The translations under genes and the position numbers were made by a program. A stretch of 13,248 nucleotides of DNA from NCBI GenBank assembly GCA_046542255.1, contig JBKHBT010000094.1:1-13248 (forward strand). The letters are read 5' to 3'. Below are positions 7,799 through 13,248 of the stretch, piece by piece (the first letter of the stretch is position 1; each line of letters begins with the position of its first letter). The stretch is from JBKHBT01 sp046542255 (GTDB lineage: Bacteria; UBP14; UBA6098; JBKHBT01). Under the pieces are notes generated by a model that worked only from the letters and a program-made list of their open reading frames with translations, did not search any database and was not told the origin of the DNA.

Positions 7799-8106
7799 AT
7801 CTCTCCACTCTAATGATATAATAATACACAAAAAATTATTATATGCAATGATATTTATCATTTTCATGACGAAATGAAGCAAAGCTTCTCAAAGAGAATA
7901 ATATTATTTGATTATTAACCTTGCACAAATCTTAACAGTAAATCTAGTTATATCGCTTTCTTTAATAGCCTATTAGTAATATTCCCATTTTTTGCGGAGT
8001 TTTTGAATTAGTATTTCAAATACTTTTGTTGTTCGGATTATTTCTCGATTTGAAAATTATGCATTTTGACTTGGAAAGATTGCTATTTGATATTACTTTA
8101 ATAAGG
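7799..8106. other. Divergent intergenic region between dipeptidase gene and recQ
   Basis: This AT-rich stretch should hold the promoters of both genes. Towards the dipeptidase it has a TATAAT and a palindrome (listed separately). A small GAAGC-AAA-GCTTC hairpin is at 7876-7888. Towards recQ there is TTGACT at 8065-8070 with a weak GATATT 17 bases on, but that is very close to the start codon, so I do not call it. The recQ frame is open back to a TTG at 8026; the added residues do not resemble RecQ. Confidence 0.45.
7838..7861 (-). promoter_or_regulatory. Possible dipeptidase promoter and operator-like palindrome
   Basis: On the minus strand a perfect TATAAT lies at 7843-7838, about 40 bases before the dipeptidase ATG. 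Just upstream, at 7861-7848, is ATGATA-AA-TATCAT, a perfect six-base inverted repeat placed in what would be the -10/-35 spacer. No good -35 is visible, which fits a promoter needing or receiving a regulator, but AT-rich palindromes arise easily by chance. Confidence 0.35.
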
Positions 8107-9945
8107 ATGGAAAAAAGAATCGCAAAAGCGAAAGATATCCTTCGCAAAACCTTTGGATATCGCAAATTCCGGCCACTTCAAGAAGAGATAATAAGAGCGG
8201 TTGTTTCCAGAAGGGATAGCCTTGTTATTATGCCGACTGGCGGTGGTAAATCGCTTTGCTATCAGATACCTTCGCTGATTTTCGATGGCTTGGCTATTAT
8301 CATATCGCCTCTTATCTCGCTTATGAAAGACCAGGTGATGCAGCTTCGTGAATTCGGTATTCAGGCAGTTTATCTAAATAGCGCATTATCATGGGACGAG
8401 TACCAGAGGAATATGAATGATATTCTCTATGGGAATACAAAAATGCTATATGTAGCTCCGGAGACTCTCTGCCTCGAGCGTACAATCGATTTGCTAAGAC
8501 AGGTGAAGGTCTCGCTTTTTGCTATCGATGAAGCCCATTGCATTTCCGAATGGGGCCATGATTTCAGGCCGGAATATCGGCAGATAGTCGATGTCAAGAA
8601 GCTATTTCCGGAAACAAGGACAATAGCGCTCACAGCAACCGCTACGCCCCGTGTTCAGGAGGATATCGAGAAAAATCTCGACCTCGAAAAACCACAGAAA
8701 TTTGTTGCCAGCTTTGATAGGAAAAATCTAATGCTGGAGGTAATCCCCAAGAGAAATGCTAAAGCCAAATTGATCAATTTCATAAGGAAATTTACAAATC
8801 AATCCGGGATTATCTATTGCGCTACTCGAAAGAATGTGGAAAAATTATCCGACCTTCTCGTGGATGAAGGATTTTCTGCTCTGCCATATCATGCTGGATT
8901 AGACAATGAAATCCGACATGAGAACCAGGAGAAATTTATTCGTGATGATGTGCAGATAATCGTTGCCACCATTGCTTTTGGAATGGGAATTAACAAGCCC
9001 AATGTGCGTTTTATCGTCCATTATGATTTGCCTAAGAACCTGGAAAGCTACTATCAGCAAATCGGCCGAGCTGGCCGAGACGGCATGAGTGCTCATTGCC
9101 TATTACTATATAGCTATGGAGATGTTCGGAAAATAAAATATTTCATAGACGACAAAGTCGGCCGGGAGAAAGAAGTCGCAGAAAGACATCTACGAAAGAT
9201 GATCGATTATGCCGAATCATATAGCTGCCGCCGTAAACCGCTGCTTTCATATTTCGGCGAAGAGTATGTGGAAGAAAGCTGCGAGATGTGCGATAATTGC
9301 AATAGCGAACCAAAAGATATGATCGATATGACGATTCCTGCACAAAAATTTCTATCATGTGTCAAAAGAACGGGCGAAATTTTCGGCTCTAATCATATTA
9401 TCGATGTTCTGAAAGGTTCGGAAGGCAAGCGAGTTCTGGAGCTTGAGCATGAGAAGCTTTCTACCTACAATATCGGCAGCGAATACGATAGGACTCAATG
9501 GCGAGACCTGTCGAGGCAGTTCGAAAAGATGGAGCTTTTGCATCTTAATGAACATCGTGGCCTGGAGCTTACCCAGAAGGCATGGAAGGTGCTTCGCGGC
9601 CTCGAAAAGGTCTATGCCTTTTTGCCAGAGCCGAGAAAATCCCAGAAATACCGCCCCAAAAAGGCCGGAAAGCAACGATTTGAAGATATCGAATACGATG
9701 AAGAACTATTCGAGGTACTTCGCCAGCACAGAAAAGCCATTGCAGACGAGGCTGGAATTCCACCTTATGCCGTTTTCCCGGATAGGACATTTGTCGAGAT
9801 GGCCAAAGTACTTCCCCGGACTAAGGCTGCCATGATGAGAATACATGGCGTAGGTAAACACAAATACCGCAGATACGGCAATCTATTCATCGATATTATA
9901 ACAGAATACTGTGATGACAAAGGTATCGAGCAGATAACGGGTTAG
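8107..9945 (+). CDS. recQ: ATP-dependent DNA helicase RecQ
   Basis: 3'-to-5' superfamily 2 DNA helicase of recombination and replication-fork repair. The 612 residues match the E. coli enzyme in length. Order: motif 0 FGYRKFRPLQEEII (16-29); Walker A MPTGGGKS (42-49); DEAH box D141-H144 followed by the aromatic-rich loop HCISEWGHDFRPEYR; SAT-like TATATP; helicase C domain with GIIYCATRK, ATIAFGMGINKPNVR and the arginine-finger motif QQIGRAGRDG; zinc-binding cluster C374, C392, C395, C398; winged-helix RQC; C-terminal HRDC (about 525-600, ending MRIHGVGKHKYRRYG). I chose the ATG at 8107 because MEKRIAKAKDILRKTFGY aligns with the usual RecQ N-terminus; TTG 8026 and ATG 8059 are in frame upstream but add unrelated residues. 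No strong ribosome site precedes 8107, so the start is less sure than the gene. Confidence 0.96.
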   Translation: MEKRIAKAKDILRKTFGYRKFRPLQEEIIRAVVSRRDSLVIMPTGGGKSLCYQIPSLIFDGLAIIISPLISLMKDQVMQLREFGIQAVYLNSALSWDEYQRNMNDILYGNTKMLYVAPETLCLERTIDLLRQVKVSLFAIDEAHCISEWGHDFRPEYRQIVDVKKLFPETRTIALTATATPRVQEDIEKNLDLEKPQKFVASFDRKNLMLEVIPKRNAKAKLINFIRKFTNQSGIIYCATRKNVEKLSDLLVDEGFSALPYHAGLDNEIRHENQEKFIRDDVQIIVATIAFGMGINKPNVRFIVHYDLPKNLESYYQQIGRAGRDGMSAHCLLLYSYGDVRKIKYFIDDKVGREKEVAERHLRKMIDYAESYSCRRKPLLSYFGEEYVEESCEMCDNCNSEPKDMIDMTIPAQKFLSCVKRTGEIFGSNHIIDVLKGSEGKRVLELEHEKLSTYNIGSEYDRTQWRDLSRQFEKMELLHLNEHRGLELTQKAWKVLRGLEKVYAFLPEPRKSQKYRPKKAGKQRFEDIEYDEELFEVLRQHRKAIADEAGIPPYAVFPDRTFVEMAKVLPRTKAAMMRIHGVGKHKYRRYGNLFIDIITEYCDDKGIEQITG

Positions 9946-10010
9946 CGAAGCTGTTATTATTTATCTTTTCTCTTTTAATTGCATACATATAATATATATG
10001 AAGCAAAAGG

Positions 10011-10062
10011 CTTTACTGATGTTTTACCTGAGAATTATTACAATGCGGAACAGTGCATTGTC
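10011..10062. repeat. Paired motif-plus-hairpin element, copy 2
   Basis: Second copy of CTTTACTGATGTTTTA (10011-10026), followed by a seven-pair hairpin: ACAATGC (10040-10046), an eight-base loop, GCATTGT (10055-10061). The spacing from the 16-mer to the stem is the same as in copy 1, and over the first 36 bases the two copies agree at 29 positions by eye, while the loops differ in sequence and length. This copy lies 65 bases after the recQ stop codon. Confidence 0.6.
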
Positions 10063-10209
10063 TATATTATTCATTCGTAGTGGTAAAGGCGTTTTGTTCA
10101 AGTTGTGGCATTGAAAGAAATGGTTATTTATTTGATGATCCTAATAAAGGAGTATCGTATTATCTTTTCCAGCAAAGTAGCAGTTAAGTTTTAGAGATTT
10201 AGGAAAATA

Positions 10210-10223
10210 CCTGAGGCATCAGG
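10210..10223 (-). terminator. Weak hairpin at the end of cdd
   Basis: CCTGA and TCAGG form a five-pair stem with a four-base loop overlapping the cdd stop codon. On the minus strand it is followed by a short TATTTT stretch rather than a proper T-run, so termination here is uncertain. Confidence 0.3.
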
Positions 10224-10629
10224 ACCCTACGAGATTATCACACGAAAAATCCCACGGCAATAGCTCTCGGACAAGCTTTTTGTCCTTGATTTCATTTTTA
10301 TCAGCAATATAGACAGGCATATCCAGATTGAATTCAGCGAGAATCTGACGGCATGCCCCGCATGGCCATGAATCACCCTTCTCCGTGAATACTAAAACAG
10401 CACAAAGCTCGTGGCAGCCATTTGTGATAGCATTGCCCACTGCAATCTGCTCCGCGCAGCGCGTAAGTCCATATGATGCATTCTCGATATTCACGCCTGC
10501 GAAAATTCTTTTGCCTTTGCTTAATACAGCAGCAGCTACTGGGAAAGAAGAATATGGTGCATAAGCATTTTTATAGGCATCAATCGCAGCTTTATGCATT
10601 CGGACAAGTATCTCATCTGTGATTTTCAT
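10219..10629 (-). CDS. cdd: Cytidine deaminase (homotetrameric type)
   Basis: Zinc enzyme that deaminates cytidine and deoxycytidine to uridine and deoxyuridine in pyrimidine salvage. The 136 residues fit the short tetrameric class. The zinc ligands are C58, C90 and C93, the catalytic proton shuttle is E60 (motif TRCAEQIA and PCGACRQ), and the ribose-binding motif is NIENASYG (47-54). The residue after the catalytic Glu motif is Q61, where the Bacillus enzyme and most relatives have an arginine (CAER) near the zinc thiolates. The ATG overlaps the deoB stop codon as ATGA, so the two genes are almost certainly co-transcribed and translationally coupled. Confidence 0.95.
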   Translation of the reverse strand: MKITDEILVRMHKAAIDAYKNAYAPYSSFPVAAAVLSKGKRIFAGVNIENASYGLTRCAEQIAVGNAITNGCHELCAVLVFTEKGDSWPCGACRQILAEFNLDMPVYIADKNEIKDKKLVRELLPWDFSCDNLVGS

Positions 10630-11789
10630 GATATATCTTTCAAGAAGCTAACTCCATCGGGTGTTTTTGGTGTATCGAGAAAATCTGCGATAGTTTGGCC
10701 GATATCGGCGAAGCTTTCTCTGATTCCCAAATCGATTGCCTTGATACCATCACCATATACAAGAAGCGGCACCATCTCGCGCGAATGGTCTGTCGAAGGC
10801 GTTGTGGGGTCATTGCCATGGTCGGCGGTGATAAATAGGATATCGTCTTTTTTGACGGCGGCAAGGATATCGGGTAGCGCATTATCAAATTCCTTGAGCG
10901 ATTTATAGAAACCTTCGCAATCATTGCGATGCCCATATAATTGGTCTGTATCGACAAGATTCACAAAAATAAGGCCATCTTCCTGTTCTTCGATCATTTC
11001 AAGCGTTTTTGGGATTCCTTCGGAATTGATATGCGTATGGAAGCTCCGTGTAAGGCCCTGATTTGCAAATAGGTCATCGATTTTCCCGATACCAGTAACG
11101 GTATAGCCATTTTGTTTGGCAATATCGAGAATAGTCGGCCCATTAGGTGGCAGTGAGAAGTCTTTCCGATCGACTGTCCTTTTGAAGTTTCCGCCTTTGC
11201 CCTCAAAAGGCCTTGCAATAACGCGAGATACGCCATGTCTTCCGGTAAGGATACGCCTTGCTACCTTGCACCACTCATAGAGCTGTTCTAATGGCACAAT
11301 ATCGATATGCGCTGCAATCTGGAAAACGCTGTCGGCAGAGGTATAGACAATCGGATAGCCTGTTTCAAGATGCTCTTCACCGAGTTCTTCTATGATAACC
11401 GTGCCGGATGCGACTTTATTCCCAAGAACGCCATTCACATCGATATCATCGAGAAATTCATCGATTATCTCGCGAGGAAAACCATCGGGATATGTCGGGA
11501 AGGGGTGATCAGATATAATGCCGGCAATTTCCCAATGGCCGGTAGTAGAGTCTTTTCCGACCGATTGCTCGAGGCATCTTCCCCATGAGCCAAGTGGCTT
11601 ATATTCTGGCAGTATGCCTTTGATATCGACAATATTGCCCAAACCCATTTTTTGAAGATTTGGCAGTTTCAGCCCTTCTAGTTCATCGGCCAAATTGGCT
11701 AATGTATTGGAACCTTCATCATTGTACTCTCCAGCATCGGGGGCGCCTCCGACTCCTACTCCATCGATGATTATTAATATTGCTTTCAT
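10626..11789 (-). CDS. deoB: Phosphopentomutase
   Basis: Alkaline-phosphatase-superfamily mutase that interconverts (deoxy)ribose 1-phosphate and 5-phosphate in nucleoside catabolism and salvage, in the cytosol with Mn2+. The 387 residues are the usual length. D9 in IIIDGVGVGG, T83 in GKDSTTGHWE (the position of the phosphorylated threonine), DTDQLYGHRND and TADHGNDPTTPSTDHSRE supply the nucleophile and the two metal sites. The frame runs back to 11849, but the ATG at 11789 starts at the conserved MKAILIIIDG and has AAGGA at proper spacing, so it is chosen. First gene of a two-gene operon with cdd, which makes sense because nucleoside phosphorylase products enter central metabolism through DeoB. 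Confidence 0.96.
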   Translation of the reverse strand: MKAILIIIDGVGVGGAPDAGEYNDEGSNTLANLADELEGLKLPNLQKMGLGNIVDIKGILPEYKPLGSWGRCLEQSVGKDSTTGHWEIAGIISDHPFPTYPDGFPREIIDEFLDDIDVNGVLGNKVASGTVIIEELGEEHLETGYPIVYTSADSVFQIAAHIDIVPLEQLYEWCKVARRILTGRHGVSRVIARPFEGKGGNFKRTVDRKDFSLPPNGPTILDIAKQNGYTVTGIGKIDDLFANQGLTRSFHTHINSEGIPKTLEMIEEQEDGLIFVNLVDTDQLYGHRNDCEGFYKSLKEFDNALPDILAAVKKDDILFITADHGNDPTTPSTDHSREMVPLLVYGDGIKAIDLGIRESFADIGQTIADFLDTPKTPDGVSFLKDIS

Positions 11790-11919
11790 ACCATTCCTTC
11801 GAATAAGTTTCAATATTATTGAATTTATGGAAGAAATCAAATTTTTCAAGTAAAATCTTGCTTCTTGGACTTGCCAATTTCTTTTTGATAGGTATCTTTA
11901 TAATAATCAGGGAGAGAAA

Positions 11920-12663
11920 ATGGCAGTGAATCTTGTCGATTATTGGTTAAACCTAAAATACCGCATTGCACAGATACCGAATTATTCAACTATATCGCTT
12001 CTGGTATTTAATGCTATTCCACTTTTTGGAGTTCTTTTCTGGAAATGGGATGTCGGATTGGTGATGGGTTTATACTGGTTCGAGAATGTGGTTATTGGTT
12101 TTTTTAATGTTTTACGTATTCTTTGGGCTGGATATTTTGGCAAAGAGAACTTTTTGGCATCACTTTCCCTGGTGCCGTTTTTTGTCCTGCATTATGGAAG
12201 TTTTACTTTTATTCACGGATTTTTTATATGGCATTTATTTATACGCGAGTCGGGATTCGGCGGTAGCGAAGGACTTGGGCCAATGGCTCTAATAACCCCC
12301 GGCCTGGCACTTACTATGATGATATCATTTATCAGCCATGGAATCTCATTTGCCGTTAATTTCGTTGGGCGAAGAGAGTATGAAAATATTGAATTGCAGA
12401 AACTAATGACAGCGCCTTATAAAAGAATTATCATACTGCAAATAACGGTAATATTGGGAGCTTATGTGCTTCTGGCAACCAATTCACCGGTACAAGTGAT
12501 ATCTATTCTGGTAATTTTGAAAATCGCATTCGATCTCCATGCTCATCTCAAGGAGCATATTACCATGCAAAGACTCGCACAGGTACAAAAAAATGGCAAT
12601 AGTGATTTTTATGATGACCTGAGACATTCCAAAAAGCAGAATCCAGATATTAGATACAAGTAA
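11920..12663 (+). CDS. Integral membrane protein, DUF6498-like
   Basis: A 247-residue protein of unknown function. The hydrophobic segments lie at roughly 22-41, 45-71, 78-107, 120-150 and 172-205, some long enough to count as two spans, and the C-terminal 35 residues are charged and probably cytosolic. The stretch LYWFENVVIGFFNVLRI resembles the W-x-EN-x-IGFFN signature I associate with the DUF6498 family; this is recall, not a search. GGGAGAG precedes the ATG at good distance. A TATAAT lies at 11899-11904, close to the start codon and without a clear -35. Divergent from deoB; no functional link to it is apparent. Confidence 0.8.
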   Translation: MAVNLVDYWLNLKYRIAQIPNYSTISLLVFNAIPLFGVLFWKWDVGLVMGLYWFENVVIGFFNVLRILWAGYFGKENFLASLSLVPFFVLHYGSFTFIHGFFIWHLFIRESGFGGSEGLGPMALITPGLALTMMISFISHGISFAVNFVGRREYENIELQKLMTAPYKRIIILQITVILGAYVLLATNSPVQVISILVILKIAFDLHAHLKEHITMQRLAQVQKNGNSDFYDDLRHSKKQNPDIRYK

Positions 12664-12893
12664 ATACAACAGGTCAAAAATTATCTTGATTCTGCATTAT
12701 CCAAAAATAAATTGGCCTATTTTTAATTTATAAATAACTTACATTTAAGACCTCGATTCTGCTTTATCGGAATGTAAACCTTTCTATTTGCAAAATATAA
12801 ACAACTTATAGCTTTGGAACATAAACCTAAATGGTGAACTTCAGTAACCAAATATAAAGAAATACTACCCTGGATACAAAAATAACACCCCCG
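12664..12893. other. Intergenic AT-rich stretch before the tandem array
   Basis: No gene is seen. Two similar short blocks, TTGATTCTGCATTATC near 12687 and TCGATTCTGCTTTATC near 12753, are about 67 bases apart and differ at two positions. Nothing else stands out and no strong terminator follows the membrane protein gene. Confidence 0.4.
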
Positions 12894-13113
12894 CTACAAA
12901 GCATTCACCCAAACACACTCACTACAAAACTCTCACCCAAGCCATATCTCTACAAAACTCTCACCCAAGCCATCTCTCTACAAAACTCTCACCCAAGCCA
13001 TATCTCTACAAAACTCTCACCCCAAGCCACATCTCTACAAAACTCTCACCCAAGCCATCTCTCTACAAAACTCTCACCCAAACATCCTCGCTACAAAGCT
13101 CTGCTTTGTAGCG
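12894..13113. repeat. 28-base tandem array ending in a perfect hairpin
   Basis: Eight unit starts (CTACAAA) fall at 12894, 12922, 12950, 12978, 13006, 13035, 13063 and 13091: a 28-base period, with one 29-base unit due to an extra C. The central units are nearly identical (CTACAAAACTCTCACCC then an AAGCCA-rich half); the outermost ones diverge. There are no unique spacers, so it is a minisatellite and not CRISPR, and 28 is not a multiple of three, so it is not a protein repeat. The last unit turns into an 11-pair hairpin with a TCT loop at 13089-13113. Confidence 0.9.
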
Positions 13114-13172
13114 CACATTTTCCGAAGCTCTGCTTCGATTCTTTCTAAAGCCTAAGTGAAGCGGAGCTTCAC
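13089..13172. repeat. Three consecutive GC-flanked triloop hairpins
   Basis: Perfect hairpins with three-base loops lie at 13089-13113 (11 pairs, loop TCT, inner CAAAGC/GCTTTG), 13123-13137 (6 pairs, CGAAGC-TCT-GCTTCG) and 13156-13172 (7 pairs, GTGAAGC-GGA-GCTTCAC, i.e. TCC on the other strand). The arms differ completely outside the shared inner GC pairs, yet each arm is matched by its partner. The hairpins have no T-runs and lie beyond any gene seen here. Confidence 0.8.
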
Positions 13173-13248
13173 AACGAGGATATAATTCGAGATTGTTTAC
13201 TTTACATAGGTTTAACACTGAATCTGGTTAATTACATAACATCATTAA

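Noticed and set aside
7799..7882. N-terminal extension or signal peptide of the dipeptidase
   Set aside because: The upstream residues contain a hydrophobic patch but no cleavage-like site, while ATG 7798 has GGAGAG and begins at the conserved core.
8026..8106. N-terminal extension of RecQ from TTG
   Set aside because: The added 27 residues do not resemble RecQ, and the ATG at 8107 matches the usual N-terminus.
11790..11849. Longer DeoB start at 11849
   Set aside because: The ATG at 11789 has a ribosome site and matches the conserved start of the family; the extra residues do not.
12894..13113. CRISPR array
   Set aside because: The 28-base units follow each other directly with no unique spacers, and no cas gene is near.

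Overview
The window is bacterial chromosomal DNA of moderate-to-low GC content. It carries seven full-length housekeeping or regulatory protein genes, one membrane protein of unknown function, one decayed transposase, and two repeat-rich intergenic islands. No rRNA, tRNA or CRISPR array is visible. I cannot place the organism confidently. The gene families (single-chain methionyl-tRNA synthetase with a fused tRNA-binding domain, RecQ, DeoB, tetrameric-type cytidine deaminase, M19 dipeptidase) are bacterial, and the heavy use of cytosolic PAS/GAF signalling suggests an environmental bacterium, possibly from an uncultured lineage. The lineage statement is inference only.

Left part (about 270-5310, minus strand): a likely operon of metG, a large cytosolic hybrid sensor kinase and a stand-alone receiver protein. 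metG and the kinase are 17 bases apart and the kinase and receiver genes overlap. A well-formed sigma-70-type promoter lies upstream of metG. The kinase carries its own N-terminal receiver, two PAS domains (one with a cysteine cluster) and a GAF domain before the HisKA/HATPase core. With the following receiver it forms a complete phospho-signalling pair without a DNA-binding output.

Middle (5400-6770): a repeat island. It holds a degenerate tandem repeat of about 43 bases carrying GC-flanked triloop hairpins, a composite element built of 'ccaggat' motifs, and an IS1595-like transposase remnant cut off after the first catalytic Asp. Then come an M19 dipeptidase (minus) and a divergent recQ (plus). 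A short motif plus hairpin occurs both right after the transposase remnant and downstream of recQ.

Right part (10219-13248): deoB and cdd overlap by ATGA on the minus strand and form a nucleoside-salvage operon. DeoB interconverts (deoxy)ribose 1- and 5-phosphates, and Cdd turns cytidine or deoxycytidine into the uridine forms that feed nucleoside phosphorolysis. A DUF6498-like membrane protein is divergent from deoB. The window ends in a near-perfect 28-base tandem array that runs into three consecutive GC-flanked triloop hairpins, of the same design as those in the 5.4-5.6 kb island.

The most noteworthy signal is this dispersed family of palindromes with different arms but a shared GC-(TCY)-GC core, associated with tandem arrays. 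No clearly new multi-gene system is visible.
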